NCBI RefSeq assembly: GCF_031954525.1
Contig: NZ_CP134867.1
Location: forward strand, 1,116,001-1,180,000
DNA: 64,000 bases
Origin: Dyella sp. BiH032
GTDB taxonomy: Bacteria; Pseudomonadota; Gammaproteobacteria; Xanthomonadales; Rhodanobacteraceae
Direction of reading: 5' to 3'
Positions 32,442 through 43,306 of this stretch are shown piece by piece. The position numbers and the translations under genes were made by a program. A model generated the notes under the pieces. It made no database searches and was not told where the DNA came from. It was given only the letters and a program-made list of their open reading frames with translations. The first letter of the stretch is position 1. Each line of letters begins with the position of its first letter.

Positions 32442-33910
32442 GCCTGCGCCTGGATCAGCTTCTCCAAGGTATCGCCGACGCCCCGGGTGCCGGCGATATC
32501 ATCGTTTCGGGCCTGTCGCTCGATTCGCGCCGCGTGCGCGCCGGCGACGCCTTCTTCGCCCTGCGCGGGACCCGCGGCCACGGCATCGAATTCGCCGCCG
32601 GCGCGGTCGAGCGCGGCGCGCGCGTGGTGCTGGCGGAAGCGCCGGCCGGCGAGGCGCCGCCGCTCGGCGTTCCGGTGATCTGGATCGATCATCTGCACGC
32701 GCAGGTCGGCGAAATCGCCTCGCGTTTCTACGGTCGCCCGTCGGAGGCGCTGCACGTCGTCGGCGTCACCGGGACCAATGGCAAGACCTCCACCGTGCAA
32801 TTGATGGCGCAGGCACTGCATCACCTTGGGCACCGTTCGGCCACCATCGGCACGCTCGGCGCGGGCTTGCACGGCCAAGTCGAGGAGGGCGAGCGCACCA
32901 CGCCCGACGCCATCCACGTGCAGGAGTTGCTGGCCTCGTTCCGTGCTCAGGGGGCGACGCACGTCGCGATGGAAGTGTCCTCGCATGCGCTCGAACAGGG
33001 GCGTGTCGGCGCCGTCGCGTTCGGTACCGCGGTATTCACCAACCTCACCCGCGACCATCTCGACTACCACGGCAGCATGGAGGCCTATGGCAATGCCAAG
33101 GCCAAGCTGTTCGCGTGGCCGACGCTGACGCACGCGGTCATCAACGTCGACGACGCCTTCGGCCGGGAGCTGCTCGGGCGTACGCCGGAGCGGGTCCGCA
33201 AATTGCGCGTGAGCGCCGCGGGCGACCTGGCGTCGGACATCCGCGCGGGCAACATCCTCACCTCCGCCGAGGGGCTGCGCTTCGACTTGCACACGCCGTG
33301 GGGTTCGCGCCCGGTACAGACTCATCTGATCGGCCGCTTCAATGTCGACAACCTGCTCGCCGTCGTGGCGGTGCTGGGCGCGCTGGGTGAATCCTTCGAC
33401 CGGATCGTCGACGCGGTAGCCGCGCTGCATCCCGTGAACGGGCGCATGAGCCGGCTCGGCGGCCATCACGGCCAGCCGCTGGTGGTGGTCGACTATGCAC
33501 ACACGCCCGACGCGCTGGAGCAGTCGCTGCATGCCGTGCGCGCGCACTGCGACGGCCGGTTGATCTGCGTCTTCGGCTGCGGCGGCGAGCGCGACGCGGG
33601 CAAGCGCCCATTGATGGGCGCGATCGCCGAACGGTTGGCCGACGTCGCCATCGTCACCGACGACAATCCTCGCGGCGAGGACGGCGACGCCATCGTGGCG
33701 CAGATCATGACGGGCTTTAGCCGCCCGGATCATGCCGTGATCCAGCGCGATCGCGCCCTGGCAATCGCCGAGGCATTGCGGATCGCCAAGCCGGGCGATG
33801 TGGTGCTGATCGCCGGCAAGGGCCACGAAACTTACCAGGAGGGCGCTTCCGGCAAGCGCCCGTTCGATGATCTTGCAGTCGCTCGTGCAGCGCTGGAGGT
33901 GCATGCATGA
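32438..33910 (+). CDS. murE: UDP-MurNAc-tripeptide synthetase MurE (meso-DAP adding)
   Basis: A 490-residue Mur ligase with the ATP site GVTGTNGKTST, the middle-domain NLTRDHLDYHGSMEAY and the C-terminal DNPR motif (VTDDNPRGED), which marks enzymes adding meso-diaminopimelate. It acts in the cytoplasm, third ligase of the stem peptide. ATGA overlap with ftsI. Confidence 0.96.
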   Translation: MSLRLDQLLQGIADAPGAGDIIVSGLSLDSRRVRAGDAFFALRGTRGHGIEFAAGAVERGARVVLAEAPAGEAPPLGVPVIWIDHLHAQVGEIASRFYGRPSEALHVVGVTGTNGKTSTVQLMAQALHHLGHRSATIGTLGAGLHGQVEEGERTTPDAIHVQELLASFRAQGATHVAMEVSSHALEQGRVGAVAFGTAVFTNLTRDHLDYHGSMEAYGNAKAKLFAWPTLTHAVINVDDAFGRELLGRTPERVRKLRVSAAGDLASDIRAGNILTSAEGLRFDLHTPWGSRPVQTHLIGRFNVDNLLAVVAVLGALGESFDRIVDAVAALHPVNGRMSRLGGHHGQPLVVVDYAHTPDALEQSLHAVRAHCDGRLICVFGCGGERDAGKRPLMGAIAERLADVAIVTDDNPRGEDGDAIVAQIMTGFSRPDHAVIQRDRALAIAEALRIAKPGDVVLIAGKGHETYQEGASGKRPFDDLAVARAALEVHA

Positions 33911-35286
33911 TGCGTTTGACCGCCATTGCCCTGTGGACCCGCGGGGATCTTCATGGCGCCGACGTCGAGGTCGCGGGGGTCGGCATCGACACGCGCAAGT
34001 TGAAGGCGGGCGATCTGTTCGTCGCGCTCAAGGGCGAGCGCGTCGACGGCCACGATTTCCTCGTGCAGGCCGCCGCCAATGGAGCCATTGCGGCGCTGGT
34101 CGAGCGCAAGGTGGACGCGCCCATCCCGCAGGTCGTGGTCAACGATACGCAGCTGGCGCTGGGCGACTTGGCCAGCGCGGTGCGTGCGCAGAGCAACGTG
34201 CGGGTGGTCGGCATCACCGGCTCCAACGGCAAGACCACCGTCAAGACACTGGCTGCCTCGATCCTGTCGCGCCATGGCCGCACGCACGTCAACGCCGGCA
34301 ACTACAACAACGAGCTCGGCCTGCCGCTGACCCTGCTGGCGATGCCGCAGGACGCGGAGTACGCGGTGCTCGAGATGGGCGCGGGCAAACCGGGCGATAT
34401 CGCCTACCTGGCGGGCATCGCGCGCCCGGACATCGGTCTGGTCAACACCATCGCGCCCGCGCATCTGGAGCGCATGGGCAGCGTCGAGGGTGTAGCCGAG
34501 ACCAAGGGCGCGCTGTACCAGGCGCTGCCGGTGGACGGCGTGGCGGTGATCAACGCCGACGACGCGTTCGCCAGCTTCTTCGCCGGCCTGGCTGCCGGAC
34601 GGCACCAGCTTCGCTTCGGCCTGGAGCACAAGGCCGATATCGGCGCGGACATCGTCGAACTGGGCGTGGACGGCTCGCGTTTCGTGCTGAGCACGCCGGT
34701 CGGCGATGCCGAGGTGGACCTGCCGCTGGCCGGCCGCCACAACGTCGCCAACGCGCTGGCCGCGGCCTCGATCGCGCTCGCGCTCGAGGTGCCGCTCGAG
34801 ACGATCGTCGAAGGGCTGGAGCAGGTTCCCGGTGTCGCCGGCCGTTTGAAGCTGGAGCGCATGCCGGGGGGCTGGACGCTGATCGACGACAGCTACAACG
34901 CCAACCCGGGGTCGGTCGGGGCGGCCATCGACACGCTGGCCCTGGCGCCTCACGGCGACGGGCACGAGCGCTGGCTGGTGCTGGGCGACATGGCTGAGCT
35001 GGGCCCAGGCGCCAAGGACCTGCATGCGGGAATCGGCAAGCGCGCGAAGGAGCGTGGGATCGATCGCCTGTTCGCGGTGGGCCCGCTGAGCGCCGCCACC
35101 GTCGCGGCGTTCGGCGCGCAAGGCGAGCATCACCCGGACAAGGCGGCGCTGGTGGCGTCCTTGAAGAAACACCTACACGGTGGCGTCACCTGCCTGGTCA
35201 AGGGCTCGCGCTCGGCGGGCATGGAACAGGTGGTCGCCGCGCTTCGCAACGACCGGCCGGAGGAGGGCGCATTCCATGCTGCTTGA
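33907..35286 (+). CDS. murF: UDP-MurNAc-pentapeptide synthetase MurF
   Basis: A 459-residue Mur ligase that adds D-Ala-D-Ala. It has [37 protein letters not shown] and the C-terminal [11 protein letters not shown]. The ATG overlaps the murE stop by four bases, and its end overlaps mraY by eleven. Confidence 0.96.
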   Translation: MMRLTAIALWTRGDLHGADVEVAGVGIDTRKLKAGDLFVALKGERVDGHDFLVQAAANGAIAALVERKVDAPIPQVVVNDTQLALGDLASAVRAQSNVRVVGITGSNGKTTVKTLAASILSRHGRTHVNAGNYNNELGLPLTLLAMPQDAEYAVLEMGAGKPGDIAYLAGIARPDIGLVNTIAPAHLERMGSVEGVAETKGALYQALPVDGVAVINADDAFASFFAGLAAGRHQLRFGLEHKADIGADIVELGVDGSRFVLSTPVGDAEVDLPLAGRHNVANALAAASIALALEVPLETIVEGLEQVPGVAGRLKLERMPGGWTLIDDSYNANPGSVGAAIDTLALAPHGDGHERWLVLGDMAELGPGAKDLHAGIGKRAKERGIDRLFAVGPLSAATVAAFGAQGEHHPDKAALVASLKKHLHGGVTCLVKGSRSAGMEQVVAALRNDRPEEGAFHAA

Positions 35287-36481
35287 ACTCGCAGATTGGA
35301 TGGCGCGCCACTTCACGGCGCTGCATCTGTTTCAGTACATCACCTTCCGCACCATCATGGCCGCGCTGACCGCGCTCTCCATGTCGCTGCTGTTCGGCCC
35401 TGCGCTGATCCGCAAGCTGGCGGCGCTGAAGGCCGGCCAGGTGGTACGCAAGGACGGCCCGCAGACCCATCTTTCCAAGGCGGGTACGCCCACCATGGGC
35501 GGGGTGATGATCCTGCTGGCCGTGGCCATCGCCACCCTGCTGTGGGCCGATCTGCACAATCGCTATGTGTGGGTGGTGCTGGCGGTGCTGCTCAGCTTCG
35601 GCGTAATCGGCTTCTATGACGACTACAAAAAGCTGGTGCTGAAGGACAGCCGCGGCCTGGCCTCGCGCTGGAAGTACTTCTGGCAGTCCGTGTTCGGTCT
35701 GATCGCCGCGCTGTTTCTGTACTTCACCGCGCCGACCACGCCGCCGCCATGCGTGAAGCTGGTGCCGGCGGTGGTGCAACACGTCGAGACGGCGACGTCC
35801 ACGCTGGGTAGCCACCTGACCACCGAGCCGCCGGCCACCACGCCGGTGTGCGCGAAGGAAGTGGCCGAAACCGCGCTCTTCGTCCCGCTGTTCAAGCAGG
35901 TGGCGGTGCCGCTGGGCCTGTTCTTCGTGATACTGACCTATTTCATGATCGTCGGCTTCTCCAACGCGGTGAATCTCACCGACGGCCTGGATGGCCTGGC
36001 GATCATGCCGACCGTGCTCGTATCGGGCGCACTCGGCGTCTTCGCCTATCTGGCGGGCAACCGGGTGTTCTCCGAATACCTCGGCATACCGTCGATACCT
36101 GGCGCGGGCGAGCTGGCGATCTTCTGCGGCGCGCTGTCCGGTGCGGGCCTCGGATTTCTATGGTTCAACACCTACCCCGCCCAGGTGTTCATGGGTGACG
36201 TCGGCGCGCTGGCGATCGGCGCGGCACTCGCCACGATCGCGGTGATCGTCCGCCAGGAAATCGTGCTGCTGATCATGGGCGGCGTGTTCGTGATGGAAAC
36301 CGTGTCGGTGATGCTGCAGGTGGCCAGTTTCAAGCTCACCGGCAAGCGCATTTTCCGCATGGCGCCGATTCACCATCATTTCGAACTGAAGGGTTGGCCC
36401 GAGCCTCGGGTGATCGTGCGTTTCTGGATCATCAGCGTCGTGCTGGTGCTGATCGGCCTTGCCACGTTGAAGGTGCGCTGA
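35276..36481 (+). CDS. mraY: Phospho-MurNAc-pentapeptide translocase MraY with an inserted periplasmic loop
   Basis: A 401-residue membrane enzyme that makes lipid I from UDP-MurNAc-pentapeptide and undecaprenyl phosphate. [28 protein letters not shown] and [14 protein letters not shown] carry the catalytic Asp and His residues. It is about 40 residues longer than E. coli MraY (360). The extra sequence is at about 154-198, in the periplasmic loop before [14 protein letters not shown]; it is Pro/Thr-rich and holds the protein's Cys159 and Cys192. The start ATG lies inside the murF end, and the stop shares a base with ftsW. Confidence 0.95.
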   Translation: MLLELADWMARHFTALHLFQYITFRTIMAALTALSMSLLFGPALIRKLAALKAGQVVRKDGPQTHLSKAGTPTMGGVMILLAVAIATLLWADLHNRYVWVVLAVLLSFGVIGFYDDYKKLVLKDSRGLASRWKYFWQSVFGLIAALFLYFTAPTTPPPCVKLVPAVVQHVETATSTLGSHLTTEPPATTPVCAKEVAETALFVPLFKQVAVPLGLFFVILTYFMIVGFSNAVNLTDGLDGLAIMPTVLVSGALGVFAYLAGNRVFSEYLGIPSIPGAGELAIFCGALSGAGLGFLWFNTYPAQVFMGDVGALAIGAALATIAVIVRQEIVLLIMGGVFVMETVSVMLQVASFKLTGKRIFRMAPIHHHFELKGWPEPRVIVRFWIISVVLVLIGLATLKVR

Positions 36482-37719
36482 TGCTGTTCGACGCCACCCA
36501 GGCCAAACGACGACAGGGACCGCGGGGCAGTTTCGACCTGCCGCTGCTGATCGCGCTCGTCGGCCTGGCGTGTGTGGGACTGGTGATGATCACCTCCAGC
36601 TCCATCGCCGTGGCGGACAGCCAGCATCTGGGTGCGTTCTACTTCCTCAAGAAGCACCTGATGTTCCTGGGCATGGGCCTGGTGCTGGCCGGCGTGGCGA
36701 TGCGCACCGAGCTGAAGGTGCTGGAGAAGAACGCCTTCCTGCTGATGCTGGTGGCTTTCATCCTGCTGCTGGCCGTGTTCCTGCCGTTCATCGGCATGCG
36801 CTTGAACGGCGCGCGCCGCTGGTTGAACCTGATCGTCACGAGTTTCCAGCCCGTGGAGGCCGTGAAGCTGATTCTGGTCGTCTACATCGCCAGCTATCTG
36901 GTGCGGCATCGCGAGAGCGTGGAGACGCGCTTCCTGGGGCTGCTCAAGCCGATCATGGTGGCCGGCATCATGGTGCTGCTGCTGCTGGCGCAGCCGGACT
37001 TCGGCTCCGCGACGCTGGTCATCGCGGTGACCATCGCGATGGTCTGGCTGGGCGGCGCGCGGCCGATCTTCCTGTTCGGCATGGGCCTTCCGCTGATGCC
37101 GCTGCTGGCGATCGCCGCCACCAGCGAGAGCTATCGCATGAAGCGCCTGACCTCGTTCATGGATCCCTGGAAGGATCCCTTCAACGATGGCTTCCAGCTG
37201 ACCCAGTCGCTGATGGCGATCGGCCGCGGCGAGTGGACCGGGGTGGGGTTGGGTTCCAGCGTGCTGAAGCTCTCTTACCTGCCCGAGGCGCACACCGACT
37301 TCATCTTCGCGGTGATCTCCGAGGAACTCGGCTTGGCCGGCATCCTGGGCGTGATGTGCCTGTTCGCGCTCGCCGTCGGCCGCGGCCTGTACCTCGGCCT
37401 GAAGGGCGTGGAGCTGGGCCAGCGTTTTGCTGGCTACGTGGCGTTCGGCATCTCGCTGATGATCGGCCTGCAGACCATGGTGTCGATCGGCGTGAACCTC
37501 GGCGCGCTGCCCACCAAGGGGCTGACCCTGCCGCTGATCAGTTACGGCGGCTCGTCCATGGTGCTCACCTGCGCGATGGCGGGCGTGCTGCTGCGAGCCA
37601 CTTACGAGATCAACCGCGCCATGGATGCGCGCCAGATGGCGACGCGCATGCCGGCCATGGCCGTGGCCGACGCGAATGCGGCTGCCGGCGCGCGCGAACG
37701 CGAGGCGGTGACCGCATGA
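36481..37719 (+). CDS. ftsW: Septal peptidoglycan polymerase FtsW
   Basis: A 412-residue SEDS-family glycosyltransferase with about ten membrane helices, the conserved ARRWLNL, FQPVEAVKL, SYRMKRLTSFMDPW, LPEAHTDFIFAVISEELG and LPLISYGGSS motifs, and a cytoplasmic N-terminus of about 20 residues. It polymerises lipid II at the septum with FtsI. It directly follows mraY (TGATG), whereas murD lies between them in E. coli. Confidence 0.96.
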   Translation: MLFDATQAKRRQGPRGSFDLPLLIALVGLACVGLVMITSSSIAVADSQHLGAFYFLKKHLMFLGMGLVLAGVAMRTELKVLEKNAFLLMLVAFILLLAVFLPFIGMRLNGARRWLNLIVTSFQPVEAVKLILVVYIASYLVRHRESVETRFLGLLKPIMVAGIMVLLLLAQPDFGSATLVIAVTIAMVWLGGARPIFLFGMGLPLMPLLAIAATSESYRMKRLTSFMDPWKDPFNDGFQLTQSLMAIGRGEWTGVGLGSSVLKLSYLPEAHTDFIFAVISEELGLAGILGVMCLFALAVGRGLYLGLKGVELGQRFAGYVAFGISLMIGLQTMVSIGVNLGALPTKGLTLPLISYGGSSMVLTCAMAGVLLRATYEINRAMDARQMATRMPAMAVADANAAAGAREREAVTA

Positions 37720-38792
37720 GCTCGGCACAGGCTCCCGTGCTGATCATGGCCGGCGGTACCGGCGGCCACATCTTCCCCGGCCTGGCCGTGGCCGAGACGC
37801 TGCGCGCGCAGGGCGTGCCGGTGGTGTGGCTGGGCGCCGATGGCGGCATGGAAACCAAGGTCGTGCCGGCGCACGGCGTGCCGTTGCGTACCGTGCCGGT
37901 GGGCGGGCTGCGCGGCAAGGGCATCAAGACGCGGCTGATGGCTCCGCTCATGCTGGCGCGCGCGCTGTTCGCTTCGCTGCGGGTCGTCAGTTCGGTGAAG
38001 CCGCGCAGCGTGTTGTCGATGGGCGGCTACGTGGCCGGTCCCGGCGGCATCGCGGCGTGGCTGCTGCGCAAGCCATTGCTGGTGCACGAGCAGAATCGCG
38101 TCGCCGGGTTCACCAACCGCAAGCTGGCTGCGCATGCGCGCCGCGTTCTCGCCGGTTTCAGCGACGCGATGCCGGGCGCCGAGTGGGTGGGCAATCCGGT
38201 GCGCGAAACGATCGCCGCCTTGCCGGCGCCTTCCGTCCGCATGGCCGATCGTGCGGGCAGCGCGCGCCTGCTGGTACTGGGCGGGAGCCTCGGGGCCCGC
38301 GCGCTCAATCTGGCGCTGCCGCAGGCCCTGGCTCAGCTACCGGCGGACCGGCGTCCGGAAGTGCTGCATCAGTGCGGCAGCCGCGGTCTCGACGAGGCGC
38401 GCGAGGCGTATGCGAAAGCCTGCGTCGATGCGCAGATCGTGCCATTCATCGAAGACATGGCCGGCGCTTATGCCTGGGCCGACCTCGCCGTGTGCCGCGC
38501 CGGCGCGCTGACCGTGGCCGAACTCACCGCCGCCGGTCTCGGCGCGGTGCTCCTGCCTTTTCCCCATGCGGTGGATGACCACCAGACCCGCAACGCCGAG
38601 GCCATGGTGGCCGCGGGTGCGGCCGAAGTCGTACAGGAACGTGATTTGGACGTACAGCAGTTTGCCCAGCGCCTGGATGCGCTGTTGAACGATCGCCCGC
38701 GCATGCGCGCCATGGCCGAGGCCGCACGCACGCTGGCCAAGCCCGATGCCGCGGCGGTGATCGCCCGTGCCTGCCTGGAGGTGCGCGCATGA
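37716..38792 (+). CDS. murG: Lipid II synthase (GlcNAc transferase) MurG
   Basis: A 358-residue GT28 glycosyltransferase at the inner face of the membrane. It has the N-terminal [16 protein letters not shown] loop, [22 protein letters not shown] and the UDP-GlcNAc site [18 protein letters not shown] overlap with ftsW. Confidence 0.96.
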   Translation: MSSAQAPVLIMAGGTGGHIFPGLAVAETLRAQGVPVVWLGADGGMETKVVPAHGVPLRTVPVGGLRGKGIKTRLMAPLMLARALFASLRVVSSVKPRSVLSMGGYVAGPGGIAAWLLRKPLLVHEQNRVAGFTNRKLAAHARRVLAGFSDAMPGAEWVGNPVRETIAALPAPSVRMADRAGSARLLVLGGSLGARALNLALPQALAQLPADRRPEVLHQCGSRGLDEAREAYAKACVDAQIVPFIEDMAGAYAWADLAVCRAGALTVAELTAAGLGAVLLPFPHAVDDHQTRNAEAMVAAGAAEVVQERDLDVQQFAQRLDALLNDRPRMRAMAEAARTLAKPDAAAVIARACLEVRA

Positions 38793-40228
38793 CGCCGCGT
38801 CGCCTGCTGGCCCATGAAGACCTCATGACCACCTTCCGCCGGGTGCATTTCATCGGCATCGGCGGCGTGGGCATGAGCGGTATCGCCGAAGTGCTGCACA
38901 ACCTCGGTTATGCCGTGTCCGGCTCCGACAAGTCGAATTCGCCGACGGCGCAGCGCCTTGCCGGCCTGGGCATCGTGGTGCACGTCGGCCATGCCGCCGA
39001 GCACGTCGGCGACGCCGATGTGGTGGTCACCTCCAGTGCGATCCGCCAGGACAACCCGGAACTGGTCGCCGCCCGCGCGGCGCGCATTCCGGTCGTGCCG
39101 CGTGCGGAGATGCTGGGCGAACTGATGCGCTTCCGCCGAGGCATCGCCATCGCCGGTACGCATGGCAAGACCACGACGACCAGCCTCACCGCCAGCGTCC
39201 TGGCGGAGGCCAACTACGACCCGACTTTCGTCATCGGCGGCCAGCTCAATGCAGCCGGCGCCAATGCGCGATTGGGCACAGGCCAGTACCTGGTGGCGGA
39301 GGCCGACGAGTCGGACGGCTCCTTCCTGATGCTGTCGCCGGTGGTGGCCGCGGTCACCAATATCGATGCGGACCATCTGGAGAACTACCAGGGCGACTTT
39401 GCGCTGGTGAAGAAGGCGTTCGCGGATTTCCTGCACCGCCTGCCGTTCTACGGCCTCGCGGTGCTTTGCGTGGACGATCCCGAGGTCGCCGCACTGGCCA
39501 GGAGCACCACGCGCCGCGTGATGACCTACGGCATCGACGCACAGGATGCGGACGTGCGTGCCAGCAACCTGACCCAGCACGGTTTCGAGATGCACTTCGA
39601 CCTGTGGCTGCCGGGCAGGAAGGATGCGTTGCATGTGAAGCTGAATCTGCCGGGACGCCACAACGTACTCAACGCACTGGCCGCCGCATCCATCGGCTGG
39701 CAGTTGGGCGTGGAAGCCGAAGCCATCGCACGCGCGCTGCAGAAGTTCGAGGGCGTGGGCCGGCGCTTCCATCGCCGCGGCGAAATCGCGCTGGATAAAG
39801 GCACCGCGCTCCTGGTGGACGACTATGGCCACCATCCGCGCGAGCTGGCGGCGGTATTTGCCGCGGCTCGCGGCGGTTGGCCGGATCGCCGCCTGGTGGT
39901 GGCTTTCCAGCCGCACCGCTATAGCCGTACCCGCGATTTGTTGGACGACTTCGCCAACGTGCTGAGCGATGTGGACGTGCTGGTGCTCACCGACATCTAT
40001 CCGGCTGGCGAAGCGCCGATCGCTGGCGCGGACGGTCGTGCGCTTGCGCGCGCGGTGCGTGCGCGCGGCAAGGTCGATCCGGTGCTGGTCGATCATCCGC
40101 GCGAACTGAAGGAAACGCTGCCGGCGCTGCTGCGCGACGGCGACCTGTTGCTGTTGCTCGGCGCCGGCGACATCGGCGCGGCGGCGGTGGAGCTGGCGCT
40201 GGCCGGCAACCTGAGGACCAAGAAGTGA
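38789..40228 (+). CDS. murC: UDP-MurNAc:L-alanine ligase MurC
   Basis: A 479-residue Mur ligase. The Rossmann start [20 protein letters not shown] site [24 protein letters not shown] and [10 protein letters not shown] identify it. The ATG at 38789 has GGAGGT upstream and overlaps the murG stop; a second ATG at 38825 could also serve. It adds the first residue of the stem peptide. Confidence 0.96.
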   Translation: MTPRRLLAHEDLMTTFRRVHFIGIGGVGMSGIAEVLHNLGYAVSGSDKSNSPTAQRLAGLGIVVHVGHAAEHVGDADVVVTSSAIRQDNPELVAARAARIPVVPRAEMLGELMRFRRGIAIAGTHGKTTTTSLTASVLAEANYDPTFVIGGQLNAAGANARLGTGQYLVAEADESDGSFLMLSPVVAAVTNIDADHLENYQGDFALVKKAFADFLHRLPFYGLAVLCVDDPEVAALARSTTRRVMTYGIDAQDADVRASNLTQHGFEMHFDLWLPGRKDALHVKLNLPGRHNVLNALAAASIGWQLGVEAEAIARALQKFEGVGRRFHRRGEIALDKGTALLVDDYGHHPRELAAVFAAARGGWPDRRLVVAFQPHRYSRTRDLLDDFANVLSDVDVLVLTDIYPAGEAPIAGADGRALARAVRARGKVDPVLVDHPRELKETLPALLRDGDLLLLLGAGDIGAAAVELALAGNLRTKK

Positions 40229-41190
40229 CGAAGAACGACGTGTCCAAACCCATCGCCGATCCCGCACAGTTCGGCCGCGTCGCCGTCGTGATGGGCGGCA
40301 GCTCCGCGGAACGCGAGGTATCCCTCAATTCGGGCGATGGCGTGCTGAAGGCGTTGCGCGCGCGTGGCGTGGACGCAGAGGCCATCGATGGCATCCCGGC
40401 ATTGCTGGATGCGGTTCGCGCCGGTCATTTCGCGCGCGTGTTCAACATTCTCCACGGCGGTGGTGGCGAGAACGGCGAGCTGCAGGGCGCGCTGCAGTCG
40501 TTGCGCGTCCCGTTCACCGGTTCCGGTGTACTCGGTTCGGCGCTGTCCTTGGACAAGATCCGCGCCAAGCTGGTGTGGCAGGCGCTCGGCCTGCCGACGC
40601 CTCGCTTCAAGGCGCTGCCGCCCGGCGCCGATGTGCATGCCGCGGCGCGCGAGATCGGGTTTCCGCTGGTGGTGAAGCCCGCCTGGGAGGGATCGAGCGT
40701 CGGCGTGACGCGGGTGTTCGACGAGCAAGACCTGGATGCCGCGGTGGAGCTGGCTCGCCGCTCTCCGGGCGACTTGCTCATGGAGACGCTGATCGAAGGC
40801 GACGCCAGCGAGGGCGGCGAGTTCACCGTCGGCATCCTGGGCCGCGACGTGCTGCCCACCATCAAGATCGTGCCGAAGGGCGAGTACTACGACTACAACG
40901 CCAAGTACATCGCCGAGGACACCCAATACCTGTGCCCCGGCCTGAGCGGCGACGCCGAGCGGGACATGCAGGCGCTGGCGCTCAAGGCCTTCGATGCGCT
41001 CGCCTGCAGCGGCTGGGGTCGTGTGGACATCATGCGCGACAAGCAGGGCCGCAACTGGTTGCTGGAGGTGAACACCGCCCCCGGCATGACTTCGCACTCG
41101 CTGGTGCCCAAGGCGGCGAAAGTGGTCGGGATCGACTACGAGACGCTGTGCTGGCGCGTGCTCGAGACGAGCTTCCGGGAGGGCGTGTGA
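40225..41190 (+). CDS. ddlB: D-alanine:D-alanine ligase DdlB
   Basis: A 321-residue ATP-grasp enzyme with [42 protein letters not shown] and the C-terminal [17 protein letters not shown]. It supplies D-Ala-D-Ala to MurF. It starts with GTG overlapping the murC stop (GTGA). Confidence 0.96.
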   Translation: MTKNDVSKPIADPAQFGRVAVVMGGSSAEREVSLNSGDGVLKALRARGVDAEAIDGIPALLDAVRAGHFARVFNILHGGGGENGELQGALQSLRVPFTGSGVLGSALSLDKIRAKLVWQALGLPTPRFKALPPGADVHAAAREIGFPLVVKPAWEGSSVGVTRVFDEQDLDAAVELARRSPGDLLMETLIEGDASEGGEFTVGILGRDVLPTIKIVPKGEYYDYNAKYIAEDTQYLCPGLSGDAERDMQALALKAFDALACSGWGRVDIMRDKQGRNWLLEVNTAPGMTSHSLVPKAAKVVGIDYETLCWRVLETSFREGV

Positions 41191-41930
41191 GGGGAGCCAT
41201 CCGCCTCGTTGCCTGGTGTCTCGCCATCGCGCTCGTGGCGCTGCCGATCGTCGGCGTGCTGCGCGGATGGTTCGCGGCCAATCGCTGGCCAGTGACCCAG
41301 CTGACGGTGCAGGCCGAGTTCAAGCATGTGGGCGCGGACGACATCCGCGCCGCCGTGCTGCCGCGTCTCGGCAAAGGTTTCTTCGCGCTGGACCTGGATG
41401 CAGTACAGAAGGCCGTGGCCGCGCTGCCGTGGGTGGAGTCGGTCGAGGCACGCAAGCGCTGGCCGGATACCCTGATCCTGCGCATCTACGAGCGCCAGCC
41501 GTTCGCACGCTGGAACGACAAGCAGCTGATCAGCCGCCAAGGCCTGGTGTTCGATGCGCCCGGTGCCGATGGCATCGACAACCTGCCCAATCTGCACGGG
41601 CCGGATGCGCGCCTGGCCGAGGTGGTGAGCTTCTATGCGGAAACGCAGAAGGCCTTCGGCAGCACGCGCCTGAAGATCACCGGCGTGTCGTTGAGCGAGC
41701 GCGGCAGCTGGAGCCTGACCACATCGACCGGCGCACAGATCGTGCTCGGCGACCGCGACCAGGCGGGACGCCGGCTGCGGCGTTTCCTGGACGTCTACCC
41801 GCAAATCATGGCGAACCGCCCCGAAGGCTTCGCCTACGCCGATCTTCGCTATACCAACGGATTCGCCGTGCGATGGCCGCCGTCGCAAGCGCCGGCCGCC
41901 GTCACCACCAAAGGCACGCCCAGCACATGA
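41187..41930 (+). CDS. ftsQ: Cell-division protein FtsQ
   Basis: A 247-residue bitopic protein starting with GTG inside the ddlB stop (GTGA). It has one membrane helix ([19 protein letters not shown]), the POTRA domain ([20 protein letters not shown]) and the FtsQ domain ([20 protein letters not shown]). It recruits FtsL and FtsB to the divisome. Confidence 0.93.
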   Translation: MRGAIRLVAWCLAIALVALPIVGVLRGWFAANRWPVTQLTVQAEFKHVGADDIRAAVLPRLGKGFFALDLDAVQKAVAALPWVESVEARKRWPDTLILRIYERQPFARWNDKQLISRQGLVFDAPGADGIDNLPNLHGPDARLAEVVSFYAETQKAFGSTRLKITGVSLSERGSWSLTTSTGAQIVLGDRDQAGRRLRRFLDVYPQIMANRPEGFAYADLRYTNGFAVRWPPSQAPAAVTTKGTPST

Positions 41931-43159
41931 AAACCCGCAACGACAAGCAACTGGTCGTCGGCCTCGACATCGGCACCTCGAAAGTGGTGGCCATCGTGGG
42001 CGAGTACGAGCCGGGCGAGCCGATCGAAGTGATCGGCATCGGCACGCACGTGTCGCGCGGACTCAAGCGCGGCTCAGTGGTGGACATCGAGTCGACCGTG
42101 CACTCGATCCAGCGCGCCGTGGAAGAGGCCGAGCTGATGGCCGGCTGCGATATCCGCTCGGTCTATGCCTCGATCTCGGGAAGCCACCTGGAGACCAAGA
42201 ATTCCCACGGCACCGCCGCGATCCGCGACCGCGAGGTCACGCCCGGCGATCTGGATCAGGTGCTGGAGGCTGCCAGCGCGGTGGCGATCCCGGCGGACCG
42301 CAAGGTTCTCTATAAGGAGTCGCAGGAATACCGCATCGATGGACAGGACGGCATCCGCTCGCCGGTAGGCATGAGCGGCGTGCGCCTGGAGGCCAGCGTG
42401 CATCTGGTGACGGGCGCGGCCGCGGCGGTGCAGAACATCAGCAAGTGCATCCAGCGCTGCGGCCTGACCGTGGACGAACTGGTGCCGTCCTCCGTGGCCA
42501 GCGCCAAGTCCGTGCTGACGGACGACGAGCGCGAGCTGGGCGTCTGCCTGGTGGACATCGGCGCCGGCACGACCGACATCGCCATCTATACGCAGGGTTC
42601 GATCCGCTACACCAAGTCACTGCCGGTGGGTGGCGACCAGGTGACTAATGACATTGCTTACGGCGTGCACACCCCGACTGCGCATGCGGAAGAGATCAAG
42701 ATCAAGTACGCCTGCGCGCTGGCGCAGCTCGCGCATGCTGAGGAGACCATCCAGGTCCCCAGCGTGGGCGATCGCCCGCCGCGCCGGCTGGCGCGCCAGT
42801 CGCTCGCGCAGAGCGTGCAGGCGCGCTACGAGGAGATCTTCGAAATGGTGCAGGACGAGCTGCGCCGCTCCGGCTACGAGAGCCTGGTGGCGGCCGGCGT
42901 CGTGCTGACCGGTGGCGCCTCTCGCATGGAGGGCGCGCTGGAGCTGGCCGAAGAGATCTTCCACAAGATGGTGCGCATCGGCGTGCCGCAGCACGTCACC
43001 GGCCTCGGCGAGGTCGTCTCCAACCCGATGCATTCGACCGGCGTGGGCCTGCTGCTGCATGGCGCGCGTTCGGGCGGCATGCGTGGGGGCGGCGCTTCCG
43101 GCGGCAGCGTCGGCGGCTTGGTGGAGCGGCTGCGCGGCTGGCTGGCGAAGAACTTCTGA
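41927..43159 (+). CDS. ftsA: Cell-division protein FtsA
   Basis: A 410-residue actin-fold protein with the phosphate-1 loop VGLDIGTSKVVAIVGE, the SHUTSQ-like 1C domain, VDIGAGTTDIAIYTQG (phosphate 2), VLTGGASRMEG (adenosine) and a C-terminal amphipathic helix (LVERLRGWLAKNF) that docks it to the membrane. It tethers FtsZ. ATGA overlap with ftsQ. Confidence 0.96.
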   Translation: MKTRNDKQLVVGLDIGTSKVVAIVGEYEPGEPIEVIGIGTHVSRGLKRGSVVDIESTVHSIQRAVEEAELMAGCDIRSVYASISGSHLETKNSHGTAAIRDREVTPGDLDQVLEAASAVAIPADRKVLYKESQEYRIDGQDGIRSPVGMSGVRLEASVHLVTGAAAAVQNISKCIQRCGLTVDELVPSSVASAKSVLTDDERELGVCLVDIGAGTTDIAIYTQGSIRYTKSLPVGGDQVTNDIAYGVHTPTAHAEEIKIKYACALAQLAHAEETIQVPSVGDRPPRRLARQSLAQSVQARYEEIFEMVQDELRRSGYESLVAAGVVLTGGASRMEGALELAEEIFHKMVRIGVPQHVTGLGEVVSNPMHSTGVGLLLHGARSGGMRGGGASGGSVGGLVERLRGWLAKNF

Positions 43160-43306
43160 CCGGGTGGGCCGAAAGGCCTTTCCGGTTGATGGATGGGTGG
43201 CGCAGGAGGCGCCGCCGCGGGTGACGGGAGGTCACCCACCACCCCGGGGTCGCAGGAGCGGCGCCCGGGGCTACAACGACAACGAAAGCTCTACGGAGGA
43301 CGGGAA
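43160..43306 (+). promoter_or_regulatory. Structured ftsA-ftsZ spacer
   Basis: The only sizeable gap between rsmH and ftsZ (147 bases). It can fold into several stems in a row: GGCC-GAAA-GGCC at 43167-43178, GGCGC/GCGCC around AGGAG at 43199-43213, GGGTGAC/GTCACCC around GGGAG at 43219-43237, and CCCCGGG/CCCGGGG between 43242 and 43270. It ends in the strong GGAGGA site of ftsZ. Confidence 0.5.
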
